In this document: positions 21,441 through 28,942 of the stretch, piece after piece | Numbering within the stretch: position 1 is the first letter of the stretch | Layout: each line of letters starts with the position of its first letter | Assembly: GCA_036744635.1 (NCBI GenBank) | Contig: DAIOHQ010000028.1 | Location: forward strand, 1 to 28,942 | Direction of reading: 5' to 3' | DNA length: 28,942 nt | Source of the DNA: DAIOHQ01 sp036744635 | Lineage (GTDB): Bacteria > Planctomycetota > Phycisphaerae > Tepidisphaerales > Tepidisphaeraceae | The notes under the pieces: model-generated | The model's database searches: none | What the model saw: the letters and a program-made list of their open reading frames with translations, nothing else | What the model was told of the DNA's origin: nothing | Program-made: the position numbers and the translations under genes

Positions 21441-22346
21441 ATGCACTGCACCTATCTGCTTTTCACCGCCGCCACGTTGTTGCTGGCGACCGCATCGTTT
21501 GCGGCCGACCCCAAACCCGTGCGCATCCTGATGCTCGGCGACTCCGTCACCGCCCTGGGCCTGCCCAAGGCAACCGCACAGGCGCTCAACAACGCGGCGG
21601 ACGGCCCCCAGCGGGCGAAAACAGCGCTGCACTGGGAGACCATCAACGCCGGCGCCGGCGGTGAAACCGCCGCCGGCGGACTGGCGCGGATCGCCAAGCT
21701 CCTCGACAAAGAGAACCCCGACATCGTCACCATCTCCTTCGGCCTCAACGACACCTGGCAGCGTGAGGGGACCGAAAAGTTCCGCAATAACATGCTGGCG
21801 ATCATCGACATCGTGCAGGGGCATCCATCCAAGCCGCGCCCCCCCTGGATCGTGCTGCTGACCTCCACCCCGTTCGACGACACCCGCCACTTTCTGGGCA
21901 AGGAGAAGTCCATGATCGAGCAGGGCGGCCCGGATCGCGTGCTGGAGATGCAGTACAACCGCGCCACCCGCCAGTTGGCGCTGGACAAGGGGTTTGCGCT
22001 GGTGGACCTGCATCGCCACTTCTTCACCGATCCCAGGCCCATGCGCTTCCTGAACGAGGATGGCGTCCACCCCAACGAACAAGGCTTCGAGTTCGCCGGC
22101 AAATACATCGCCACCACGCTGCTCGCCTGGTACGCCGTCGAGATCGACAAGGATAAAGCCGCCCTGGCCGCCCGCAAGAAAACGCTTGCGGAACTGGCAA
22201 CCTTGTCGGATGCAAAGCTCACGCCGGAGAAGAAGCGCCGCATTCTCCAGCAAGCCTGGCAGACCTGCCCCTATCTGCCCGAGGCCGCCGTCGCGTGGGA
22301 TGAGTTCACGTATCCGTCCGCCACGATGCCATCCACCCCACGATGA
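21441..22346 (+). CDS. Secreted SGNH/GDSL-family hydrolase (esterase)
   Basis: The 301-residue product has a signal peptide (MHCTYLLFTAATLLLATASFA, cleaved near A22). SGNH blocks are visible: block I LMLGDSVT with Ser35, block II glycine in INAGAGGET, block III GLNDTW with Asn103, and block V DGVHPNEQ with Asp207 and His210. Such enzymes deacylate polysaccharides or other esters. A C-terminal helical extension (about 235-301, KDKAALAARKKTLAELATL...) follows the core. It starts 9 nt after the GH38 stop with AAGGAGAG before the ATG, so both are in one operon and may act on the same decorated glycan: ester removal, then mannose removal. Confidence 0.9.
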   Translation: MHCTYLLFTAATLLLATASFAADPKPVRILMLGDSVTALGLPKATAQALNNAADGPQRAKTALHWETINAGAGGETAAGGLARIAKLLDKENPDIVTISFGLNDTWQREGTEKFRNNMLAIIDIVQGHPSKPRPPWIVLLTSTPFDDTRHFLGKEKSMIEQGGPDRVLEMQYNRATRQLALDKGFALVDLHRHFFTDPRPMRFLNEDGVHPNEQGFEFAGKYIATTLLAWYAVEIDKDKAALAARKKTLAELATLSDAKLTPEKKRRILQQAWQTCPYLPEAAVAWDEFTYPSATMPSTPR

Positions 22347-22356
22347 AACGTGAAAC

Positions 22357-23373
22357 ATGGAGACTCTCCCACCGCCGCGGTCGTGGTATTACGCCTGTTC
22401 GCTTGCGGAAGCAGCGCGCGGGCCTCGGGCCATTCAGCTTGGGAAACGGACGTTCGTTGCTTTCCAGACCGCGCCCGGCCGGGTGGCGGTGCTGGATGGC
22501 CGGTGCGTGCACATGGGCGCCGACTTGTCGCGCGGGCGGGTGGTGAACGGATGCCTGCGCTGTCCCTTTCACGAATGGGAATTCGCCCCAGACGGGCGCT
22601 GCGTGCATATTCCCACCAGCCCAACCACCCCCGATTTCGCCCGTCAATCCGCCTATCCCACGATGGTCCGGGGTGGACACGTTTTTTTCTACAATCATCC
22701 CACGCTGCCCACGCCGCCCGCGCGGGAGTTCGAGGCGCCCTTTTTTCCCGGCAGGGACGCCGCCGACCTCCTGCCGGCCCGGCCCATCGTGATGGATGCG
22801 CAGATCCCCTGGTACATGATCGGGGCCAACGGCTTTGACCTCCAGCACTTTCGCGTCGCCCACGACCGCACGCTGCTGGGGACGCCGACCGTCGAACGCC
22901 CTTCCCCCTTCGCCCGCACCATCCGGGCGGAGTTCGCCGTCAGCGGCACCGGCCTGCGCGACCGCCTGACCCGCCGCTTTTGCGGGCCGCGGGTGATGAT
23001 GACGGTGACAAGCTGGTGCGGCACCATGATCATCGTGACCGCCGAGTTCCTTCGCACTACCACATACGGCATGGTCTGCATCACGCCGCTGGATGCCCAG
23101 CGCTGCCGACTGCTGACCATCGTCTGGGTGCCGCGCAGCCAAAGCGCCCTCGGCCGGGCAATCTACGATCCGCTTAACGCCGCGGTGCGCCGTTCTTTTA
23201 TTCGCAAATTTTTGCTTTCTGATCGCTCCGGCGCCGAAGGAACCCGTTACAATCCCGGCACGCTGATCGCCGCCGATGCGGTGCTCGCGGATTACATGCA
23301 ATGGCTGGGAGATGCGGTCCGGCAGGGGGGGCATCAGCCAGCCGCCAACAAGGAAGGATCGCACAATGCTTAA
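22357..23373 (+). CDS. Rieske non-heme iron oxygenase
   Basis: This 338-residue oxygenase has a Rieske [2Fe-2S] domain with Cys50-x-His52 and Cys69-x2-His72, and a catalytic domain with the mononuclear iron motif NGFDLQHFRVAHD (158-170; Asp161, His164, His169). Family members hydroxylate or desaturate aromatic rings, sterols, amines or lipids using electrons from a reductase; no reductase or ferredoxin gene is near. Overall size and the single-chain layout suit the oligomeric alpha-subunit type. Substrate unknown. The ATG at 22357 follows the SGNH stop by 10 nt; no ribosome binding site, and the junction is made of the repeat TGAAACGTGAAACATG. The 3' end overlaps the next gene by 8 nt. Confidence 0.9.
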   Translation: METLPPPRSWYYACSLAEAARGPRAIQLGKRTFVAFQTAPGRVAVLDGRCVHMGADLSRGRVVNGCLRCPFHEWEFAPDGRCVHIPTSPTTPDFARQSAYPTMVRGGHVFFYNHPTLPTPPAREFEAPFFPGRDAADLLPARPIVMDAQIPWYMIGANGFDLQHFRVAHDRTLLGTPTVERPSPFARTIRAEFAVSGTGLRDRLTRRFCGPRVMMTVTSWCGTMIIVTAEFLRTTTYGMVCITPLDAQRCRLLTIVWVPRSQSALGRAIYDPLNAAVRRSFIRKFLLSDRSGAEGTRYNPGTLIAADAVLADYMQWLGDAVRQGGHQPAANKEGSHNA

Positions 23374-24010
23374 AGCCCCCCCTGGCCTGTTGCTCGCGTT
23401 GCTAATGGCCTCCGTCGTGGCCGCTGCCCCCGCCGCCCCGGCGACCAGGGAGAGCGCCGCGGTAACCACCGCGGACCCGACCGAGGCAATCACTGCGATG
23501 CGTCAGGAGCTGATCGACAGCTTCAACAAAGGCGACATGCCGCGTCTGCTCTCCCAGCTCGATCCGGACGTGGTGGTCACCTGGCAGGATGGGGAAGTCT
23601 GTCGCGGGCCGGATGCGGTCAAGGCATACTGCGACAAGAAGATGACCGGCCCGGATCGAGTCGTCGCCAGCGTCAGCGCCGACCCCAAAGTCACCGATCG
23701 CCACGTCTACGGCGAACCCCCTGCCTGGGCGGTTTCATGGGGGGAGATGAACGACCACTTCAGCCTGACGGATGGCCGCAAATTGCCGCTGAACAGCAAG
23801 TTCACCGCGACGATTGCCCGCCGCGGCGATGTGTGGAAGCTGACCAGCTTCCATCTCTCGGTGAATGCGTTCGATAATCCGATCCTGAAGTACGCCGTCG
23901 GCAAGGCCGTGCTGTGGGCCGCCGTGGTGACCGGCCTGTTGGCGCTGGCGGCGGGCCTGATCCTTGGCCGCGTCTGGGGGCGGCGGCGCAAGGGGACAGC
24001 AGCGCCGTGA
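23366..24010 (+). CDS. Exported, membrane-anchored NTF2-like (SnoaL/DUF4440-type) protein
   Basis: The 214-residue product has a signal peptide (LLLALLMASVVAAAPAAPA), an NTF2-like domain (about 38-170) and a C-terminal membrane helix (182-202) followed by a basic tail (GRRRKG). The domain starts with EAITAMRQELIDSFNKGDMPRLLSQLDPDVVVTW, the usual cone-fold helix and strand of ketosteroid-isomerase/SnoaL relatives. Such domains bind small hydrophobic ligands or catalyse isomerisation; no catalytic residue can be asserted. It overlaps the Rieske stop by 8 nt and the hydrolase start by 4 nt, so coupling with both is very likely. AAGGAAGG precedes the ATG. A C7T tract lies in the first codons. Confidence 0.75.
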   Translation: MLKAPPGLLLALLMASVVAAAPAAPATRESAAVTTADPTEAITAMRQELIDSFNKGDMPRLLSQLDPDVVVTWQDGEVCRGPDAVKAYCDKKMTGPDRVVASVSADPKVTDRHVYGEPPAWAVSWGEMNDHFSLTDGRKLPLNSKFTATIARRGDVWKLTSFHLSVNAFDNPILKYAVGKAVLWAAVVTGLLALAAGLILGRVWGRRRKGTAAP

Positions 24011-25011
24011 ACACACGGGATTATCCGCCGCAGGCTGACGAAGCCGACCGCGATCTATTGGCCCGAGCCGCGGCCGAGATCGGGCGACCGTCGTTCCATA
24101 TCTCAAAGCAGTGGATCGCCCAACAGGAGATTGACCCCGCCACGGCGGCGCTCTACCTGTCGCTGCGGGCATCGCCGGTACACGAGCCTCTCATCCGGGC
24201 TATCGAGGCCGGCTGTAGCCCCGATGACGATGAACCACCCACACTGGTAATCATGCCTGGCGCGTTTCACCGCCACCACGACCACACCGGCGCTGACGGA
24301 GCGTGTCTTCTGACTGCGGCGGCGGCGCTAGGCTGGCCGTGTCCGCGGGTAGTGGATGTTCCGAGCCTTGGCTCACTGCAGGACAATGCGGCCGCCTTGA
24401 TCGAGCACCTGCGACGCGCCTGCCCTCCCGGCTGCGGAAGGATCGTGCTCGCCTCCCTCAGCAAAGGCTCGGCCGACGTCGCGGTTGCCCTGCGGCATCC
24501 CGATGCGCCCGAGGCATTCGCCCACGTCCGCGGATGGGTGAGCCTGAGCGGCCTGCTGTTCGGCACACCCCTGGTGCAGTGGCTGCGGCGCAGCCGGCTG
24601 CGGATGGCGGGTGTGCACCTGTCGCTGTGGATGAAGGGGCTGCGCTTCGGCCCGGTGCAGGAACTCCGTCACGACCGCCAGACGCTCGACACCGGGCCGC
24701 CGGTGCCGTCGCATTTCCGCGCGATTCATGTCTTTGGGTTTCCCCTCCGCCGCCACCTCCGCCACCCCTGGGCGCCAAAGGGATACGAACGTCTCGCTCC
24801 GCTCGGTCCCAACGATGGCGGCGGCATTCTGCTGGCCGACGCGTTGCGCGTACCCGGATGCGTCTACCCCGTTTGGGGCGCTGACCACTACCTCAAACCA
24901 GCCTGGGATTTTTCCGCCGCGCTGCGTAACCTCCTGCTCTACGCGGCCAACTCACCCAGCGCCGCCAGCGCGCCAGCAGCAGGCCAGCCGGCCCCGCAGG
25001 TCAATGAATGA
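24007..25011 (+). CDS. Alpha/beta-hydrolase-like protein
   Basis: The 334-residue protein starts at a GTG that overlaps the previous stop (GTGA, 24007-24010). The probable nucleophile elbow is LASLSKGSADVAV (148-160; Ser152), a variant of G-x-S-x-G also used in some lipase-like proteins; the upstream strand PTLVIMPGAFHRHH is the usual oxyanion region, and the late loop WGADHYLKPAW supplies a likely catalytic His. GPNDGGGILLADAL before it could carry the acid. It is cytoplasmic by appearance. Together with the Rieske enzyme it could hydrolyse an ester or lactone made or released in the pathway. It converges on and overlaps the desaturase stop by 11 nt. Confidence 0.7.
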   Translation: MNTRDYPPQADEADRDLLARAAAEIGRPSFHISKQWIAQQEIDPATAALYLSLRASPVHEPLIRAIEAGCSPDDDEPPTLVIMPGAFHRHHDHTGADGACLLTAAAALGWPCPRVVDVPSLGSLQDNAAALIEHLRRACPPGCGRIVLASLSKGSADVAVALRHPDAPEAFAHVRGWVSLSGLLFGTPLVQWLRRSRLRMAGVHLSLWMKGLRFGPVQELRHDRQTLDTGPPVPSHFRAIHVFGFPLRRHLRHPWAPKGYERLAPLGPNDGGGILLADALRVPGCVYPVWGADHYLKPAWDFSAALRNLLLYAANSPSAASAPAAGQPAPQVNE

Positions 25012-25966
25012 TCCGCCCAGCGTACTTGTTCTCGACATGCTCATCCGTCCTGCTCGGACCCGACCACATCCGCAGGTAATACCACGGCAGAAAGCCGCGC
25101 TTGACCCGTCCGCAGGGGGGGCCTTCTTGCGCGAGTTTCGGCAGGTAGATCCACGGCACGGTGGGGTGCTCGTGGTGGGCGCGGTGCCAGTTGTGATTCA
25201 GCCACAGCGCATCCAGCGGGGCGAAGATGAACAGGTTGCGCGCCCCGCGGGTCACATGCCGCTCGGTATTGAAGTGGTGGACGTACTGCATCGCCGACCA
25301 GAAAAATCCGAACGCGGCAAACATCGCCAGATAGCGCCCCAGCGGAATGCCGAACGCCCGCACGATGACCGTGTGCAGCGCGATGGCCGCGATTCCCTCG
25401 GCCCAGATGCGGCGGAGATAAGAGGGGTTGAATGCCTCGAGAAACGCCGCCGACGCCCGATCCACCGTCAGGTGGCGCTCGATGCGAAAATGTTTGCGAT
25501 CGAAGATGAATGGGCAAACCGCCGCGGCGACGGTGCTGACAACGACCAGCACGTAATACAGGCCGGTAAGAATGCCAAACCAGCACATCCACCTCCACAC
25601 CACGTTGTCGCCGTCGAAATACAAATCGAATGCCTCGTCGTCGGAACGGTTGCGCAGATGGTGGCCAATGTGCCCCTGGCGCAGCAGATGGAACGGCGCG
25701 GGAAAGAACAGCGCCATCGCAACACCGGCTGCTTCGTTCCACCGCCGATTACTGAAGAGCATCGCGTGCTCGGCCTCATGAATGATCGAGTAAACGGAGT
25801 TCATCAGCACGCCGAAGCCGACGGCCAGAACCGCCACCTGCCACCACTGCCTCAGATGGGCGGCCAGCACAAAGGCGCCAAGGAGCGCCGCGAGTTGCAA
25901 CATACAGATCGCCGCGTTGGCGGCGTTCGGTATCGGCTGGGTCTTATCGGCGCAAAGTCTTTCCAT
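25001..25966 (-). CDS. Second membrane fatty acid desaturase-family protein
   Basis: This 321-residue polytopic membrane enzyme of the desaturase/hydroxylase superfamily shows three histidine boxes: HEAEH (63-67), HIGHH (99-103) and, late, HNWHRAHHEHP, with an extra YVHHFNTERH. The HNWHRAHHEHP box and the absence of a Q-x-x-H-H third box separate it from the desaturase at 9298-10437; carotenoid or sterol-type hydroxylases and alkane monooxygenase-like proteins share this arrangement. The substrate is therefore open. The ATG at 25966 has AAGG upstream and is preferred to the GTG three codons earlier. It is convergent with the Rieske/hydrolase operon. Confidence 0.82.
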   Translation of the reverse strand: MERLCADKTQPIPNAANAAICMLQLAALLGAFVLAAHLRQWWQVAVLAVGFGVLMNSVYSIIHEAEHAMLFSNRRWNEAAGVAMALFFPAPFHLLRQGHIGHHLRNRSDDEAFDLYFDGDNVVWRWMCWFGILTGLYYVLVVVSTVAAAVCPFIFDRKHFRIERHLTVDRASAAFLEAFNPSYLRRIWAEGIAAIALHTVIVRAFGIPLGRYLAMFAAFGFFWSAMQYVHHFNTERHVTRGARNLFIFAPLDALWLNHNWHRAHHEHPTVPWIYLPKLAQEGPPCGRVKRGFLPWYYLRMWSGPSRTDEHVENKYAGRIIH

Positions 25967-26318
25967 GATGCACACCTTGCCCCCCCCTGCCCAACCTTTA
26001 CGGCCGCTCGCCGCGAGGGGGGGCAGAGGTCTCGCTACCGGAGGTAGCGGCGGCTTCTCCTGAATGGTTATACTGCCGGACGTGGCGGTTGCTAGTTGCT
26101 AGCTGCTAGATCACCGTGCACAATTCCGCGCCATCTGTCATCCTGAGGTACTCCGAAGGATCTGGCCCCGAATGGTGATGTACGCAGATTCTTCGGATTA
26201 CCTCAGAATGACAGCGGGCCCTCCTGGATGGCGCCGAATCACGCACGGGCATATAGTTGCCAGTCAAGAGATTCTGAACCAGCAACCAGCGACTGTCCTC
26301 TCACAGGAAAGGTGAACC
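25967..26318. other. 352-nt divergent intergenic region with repeats
   Basis: From left to right it holds an inverted pair TGCCCCCCC (25978-25986) / GGGGGGGCA (26017-26025), a tight hairpin CGCTACC-gga-GGTAGCG (26033-26049), tandem GTTGCTA heptamers (about 26088-26108), and the large inverted repeat 26135-26214. CCCCCCCTGCCCAAC (25981-25995) recurs exactly at 28927-28941. AGGAAAGGTG near the right edge is the ribosome binding site of the next gene. Confidence 0.55.
26135..26214. repeat. 80-bp imperfect inverted repeat
   Basis: Arms 26135-26163 and 26186-26214 (starting CTGTCATCCTGAGG and ending CCTCAGAATGACAG) are imperfect reverse complements with a 22-nt loop. This is a fourth sequence family of palindromic repeat in the window, here without a GTAG/GTGG head. 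The 'TGTCATCCTGAG...' type is common as a dispersed repeat in bacterial genomes. Confidence 0.6.
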
Positions 26319-28942
26319 ATGTCCACGCTAAGACCGCTGACCGCAGGTCCGCTGACCGCGGGTCCGCTCGCCGCACTCGCATTATCCGCAGCACTCGTGC
26401 TGTCATTCCAAATGATCATGCCCCAAGCTCAAGCCGCCGTCTCCCCGCCCGCGCCCGCGCCCGCGCTGGCCCTCAGCGGCACCCGCGCCCAATTCGTCAT
26501 CGACGAGCCCATCGAATTCAGCGTCCCCGCCACCCGCGCGGCCCGCGCGGGCGCCACCACGCTGGTTCTCACCCATACCGATGGCGGCACGGTAAAGATC
26601 GAGGTTCCAGCCGCCCCCGCGGGCGCGGGCGCCGAGCCCCCCCTGGCCCCGGCCAACGGCGTGCGCCTGATTACCGTTCATCCCAATGTGCTCAAACCAG
26701 GCCAATATACCGCCACCCTCGGCGATGCCGACGGCAACCCCGTCGCGGCGGAGTCAGGGGGGGTTACTTTCGGCGTCGCCCCGGCCGAACACGCCAATGC
26801 ATATTACGTCGGCCAATGGGTCCACCACGGCGGCGCCTACGAAACCACCCTCGCCAAGGGTGGGTGGATGTACATGACTGGAGACTACGTCTCCCTGCAC
26901 CCCCGCAAGCCCGCCCCGCACGATCTGGCCGACTCCTACGTGCAGGCCTCCATGCGCCCCTACGCCCTGATGGTCTGCGGCGGCGGACATCAGCTCGACC
27001 TGCAGATGGTCAACGACTGGGGCGATCCGTGGGTCCAGCGCGCGGTCATCTGGCGGGTGCAGCTCGCCGCCCTCTCTGACCGCATCTACCCGATGGCCGG
27101 CCTCCACATCTTCGACGAGCCCGGCCTCACCTGGTGGCCGATCCTCGGGGCCGATGGCAAGCAGATCGGCGCCAACCCCTTCGCGATCCCGCACCAGCTC
27201 GACGAGTTCAAGCGCGCCACCGGCAAGGAAATCCCCAGCGGAACTTTCGCGCAGACACTGCCAAAATATTTTGACATGATGCCCGACTGGCTGGGCTTCA
27301 TGCAGATGCGCATGAAGTACCTCGGCCAGGCGTGGTACGGCACCGTGTGGGCGACGCAGTCCGTCCATCCGCCCTTCGGCACGGTGAACCAGGTCTCCAG
27401 CAGCTACGCCCCCGCCGATACCGCCGATGGCGTCGATTCCACCCAGAACAAGCCTTACTCCACCATGTCCGGGCACGGACAGTACAGCGACCTTCCCTTC
27501 GGCGCCCTGCAGCCGCTGCACGGGTCCGAAGGCTTCATGGGCTTCTCCTGGGATCGTCCCCACCTGTATCTGCCCATGTGGTACACCCACAACTGGGCGA
27601 CCATTCGCAATGCCGTATGGGTCTCCTACGCCTCCAAGCTCGAAGGGATGATGTATACCCCCGAGCAGGACTTCCCGCTGGACAACTCGACCGCCGGATA
27701 TTTGGGGACCCATACGGTTTTCGAGATCGCCGAGACCAACCGCCGCATGGCGATGGTGGGCGATGCCGTCCGCCAGCTTCCCCGCACCTTGTCGCCGGTG
27801 GCCGTCATTCAGAGCAACACCCAGGCCTCCTGGGATATCGCCAACGAAAACCATCCCGCCCTGGCCAAGGGAACGCCTCCCTATGTCAGCCACCATCGCG
27901 ACGCCGTGCAGAGCGAGTTTTTCCGCATCCTGGAGACGGGGATGATCCCCAACCTCGTCGATGAGGCCGAGGTCACCGAGAAAGGCGCCGACTTCCTCAA
28001 GCAGTGGAAAGTCCTCTACCTCCCCGGACTGACCTACGCCACGCCCGAGTTTCGCAAGGCGCTGGAAGGGTTTGTCGCCGCCGGCGGAAAGCTGATCCAG
28101 TCCAAGGGCGATACCCTGCTGATCAAAGGCTCGATCGTCGCCGAGCACACCTTCCCGGACATGGGTGAGTATTGGAAGACGAAGGTGAACGGGCTGCTGG
28201 AAACCGCCGCCAGGCTCAAGACCAGCGACCCCGCCGCCGCTGCCGCCGCCCAAGCGGAGGCGAGCCAGAACAACACCGACCTCGCCTATCGTAAACTGAA
28301 CAACGAGGGCGCGCCAAACTTCGCCAAAGAGCTGGGCGAGTGGCTCGGACCACAGCCCTATGCCTCCAGCAATCCCAACGTGTTGTTGCGCACCCATTCC
28401 GCCGGTGAGGCGCATTACCTGTTCCTCGCCAACAATGAGCAGAGCAAGCAAAACCCCCGCGTGCTCAAGCACGATCTGATCCCGGCGCAGACCGATGTGA
28501 CCGTACCGGAAGGGGGGGTCGTGTACGACCTGTTCAATGGCGGCGCGGTGGCGGTCGAGAACCACCAGGACGCGATCAAGCTGGCCGCCGGTGATGGCGC
28601 ACTGCTCCTGCACCTCCCCGCCGAGCCGGGTCCGATCAAGGTCTCGGCGAAAGCGGGCGAGGACAATGTCCTGGACATCACCGTGCAGTGGGGCAAGGTC
28701 GGCTACCTCCCGTTCCGCCTGCGCATCTACGATCTGGCCGGCAACCTCTCCGGCGATTATTTCCGCGCCACCATCCCAGGCGAAGGTGCTTATCACCACA
28801 AGTTTGCCCTGGGACGCAATGCCGCGGCGGGCAATTGGCGGGTGGAGGTCAGCGAGTGGCTGACCGCCCCCCCTGGCGCCAAGGCGGAGACATCTGTCGC
28901 CATCGCCCAGCCCCCCCTGAAGCCCGCCCCCCCTGCCCAACT
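26319..28942 (+). CDS. Large exported protein, possibly a glycoside hydrolase (3' end outside window)
   Basis: An open frame of at least 874 codons runs off the right edge. It has a long signal peptide ending near 'PQAQA-AV' (about residue 40); its n-region is made by a 15-bp tandem repeat giving PLTAGPLTAGPLAA. Residues about 45-150 look like an Ig-like beta domain; then come NAYYVGQWVHHGGAYETT, IFDEPGLTWWP (about 265-275, with a Glu that could be catalytic), and FVAAGGKLIQSKGDTLLI (about 583-600), recalling the glutamine-amidotransferase-like domain of GH42-type beta-galactosidases. The C-terminal visible part is beta-rich. AGGAAAGGTG is the ribosome binding site. No family is securely recognised; a clan GH-A hydrolase is a guess. 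Six AG7/C7T tracts fall inside. Confidence 0.65.
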   Translation, partial: MSTLRPLTAGPLTAGPLAALALSAALVLSFQMIMPQAQAAVSPPAPAPALALSGTRAQFVIDEPIEFSVPATRAARAGATTLVLTHTDGGTVKIEVPAAPAGAGAEPPLAPANGVRLITVHPNVLKPGQYTATLGDADGNPVAAESGGVTFGVAPAEHANAYYVGQWVHHGGAYETTLAKGGWMYMTGDYVSLHPRKPAPHDLADSYVQASMRPYALMVCGGGHQLDLQMVNDWGDPWVQRAVIWRVQLAALSDRIYPMAGLHIFDEPGLTWWPILGADGKQIGANPFAIPHQLDEFKRATGKEIPSGTFAQTLPKYFDMMPDWLGFMQMRMKYLGQAWYGTVWATQSVHPPFGTVNQVSSSYAPADTADGVDSTQNKPYSTMSGHGQYSDLPFGALQPLHGSEGFMGFSWDRPHLYLPMWYTHNWATIRNAVWVSYASKLEGMMYTPEQDFPLDNSTAGYLGTHTVFEIAETNRRMAMVGDAVRQLPRTLSPVAVIQSNTQASWDIANENHPALAKGTPPYVSHHRDAVQSEFFRILETGMIPNLVDEAEVTEKGADFLKQWKVLYLPGLTYATPEFRKALEGFVAAGGKLIQSKGDTLLIKGSIVAEHTFPDMGEYWKTKVNGLLETAARLKTSDPAAAAAAQAEASQNNTDLAYRKLNNEGAPNFAKELGEWLGPQPYASSNPNVLLRTHSAGEAHYLFLANNEQSKQNPRVLKHDLIPAQTDVTVPEGGVVYDLFNGGAVAVENHQDAIKLAAGDGALLLHLPAEPGPIKVSAKAGEDNVLDITVQWGKVGYLPFRLRIYDLAGNLSGDYFRATIPGEGAYHHKFALGRNAAAGNWRVEVSEWLTAPPGAKAETSVAIAQPPLKPAPPAQ

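Larger units (their letters stand above)
16403..28933. repeat. Cluster of the dispersed octamer AGGGGGGG / CCCCCCCT
   Basis: Seventeen copies lie in this span, starting at 16403, 18939, 20013, 21264, 21304, 21839, 23325, 23376, 25115, 25980, 26017, 26637, 26757, 28512, 28867, 28911 and 28927 (position of the first G or C of each tract; 21304 and 25980 have eight). Eleven fit the longer CAGGGGGGGC exactly. Tracts occur on both strands, in different codon frames and in intergenic DNA. Only two further copies exist in the first 16 kb (537, 2573). Confidence 0.7.

Noticed and set aside
19818..22358. Very long open frame (846 codons) on the minus strand opposite the GH38 and SGNH genes
   Set aside because: It is antisense to two genes with intact catalytic motifs, has repetitive Gly/Val/Ala/Arg-rich composition typical of GC-rich shadow frames, and shows no domain.
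16403..28933. G7/C7 tracts as phase-variation (contingency) switches
   Set aside because: Nearly all are exactly seven long, several occur per gene, and every gene concerned is in frame, unlike the variable longer tracts of phase-variable loci.
16403..28933. AGGGGGGG as a KOPS/AIMS-type strand-polar chromosome-segregation motif
   Set aside because: About equal numbers on the two strands in this window; polar motifs should be skewed. A genome-wide look could still change this.
26754..28940. 728-codon minus-strand frame opposite the large exported protein
   Set aside because: The plus frame has a ribosome binding site, signal peptide and domain-like sequence; the minus frame is low-complexity shadow sequence.
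1..28942. tRNA, rRNA, known riboswitches and prophage genes
   Set aside because: None could be recognised by eye on either strand; a covariance-model search was not possible here.

Overview
This is a GC-rich bacterial chromosome segment with no rRNA, tRNA, phage genes or CRISPR array visible. It most resembles a member of the Planctomycetota, possibly of the Phycisphaerae type. The pointers are an N-terminal 'VEPLEQRQLLAA' stretch on a secreted GH16 enzyme (a motif typical of planctomycete exported proteins), many secreted carbohydrate-active enzymes, scarce Shine-Dalgarno sites, and palindromic dispersed repeats between and even inside genes. This taxonomic call is inference from protein flavour, not from a marker gene.

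Layout. (1) 1-2218: a gene remnant interrupted by a 140-bp inverted-repeat element, trpG/pabA, and two tightly coupled genes of unknown function. (2) 2429-4928: an M50-type membrane peptidase, a structured intergenic region with a possible tiny minus-strand gene and terminator, a CxxC metal-binding (HMA) protein overlapping a small membrane protein that looks like the front half of a copper P-type ATPase, and purE. (3) 4999-7333 minus: the classical dnaX-ybaB pair. dnaX carries an A10 slippery tract and, just downstream, an in-frame palindromic element. (4) 7514-11910 minus: GH16 glucanase, an Arg-rich small protein, a three-histidine-box fatty acid desaturase and a UGT-like glycosyltransferase. 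(5) 12019-14676: an M48 peptidase, a higBA toxin-antitoxin pair with a recognisable promoter/operator, and a crotonase. (6) 14755-15481 minus: two very small genes separated by a 101-bp element folding like an integron attC site. (7) 15824-18087: a DUF4149-like membrane protein, endonuclease III and an AsmA-like protein. (8) 18264-25011: a plus-strand run of five close or overlapping genes (GH38 alpha-mannosidase, SGNH esterase, Rieske oxygenase, secreted NTF2-like protein, alpha/beta hydrolase), met head-on by a second desaturase. (9) 26319-end: a large exported protein running off the window.

How the genes fit together. The left two thirds mixes housekeeping functions (DNA replication and repair, purine and tryptophan/folate synthesis) with envelope lipid and protein maintenance. 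The right third looks like an accessory catabolic or tailoring locus in which glycan trimming, ester cleavage and oxidative chemistry appear co-transcribed. The strongest unusual signals are the dnaX slippage site beside a REPIN-like insertion, several unrelated GTAG/GTGG-headed palindrome families in one window, a very strong local excess of the octamer AGGGGGGG (16 copies on the two strands within the last 10 kb), and a set of genes whose -10-like hexamer lies only 6-9 nt before the start codon, suggesting leaderless mRNAs.
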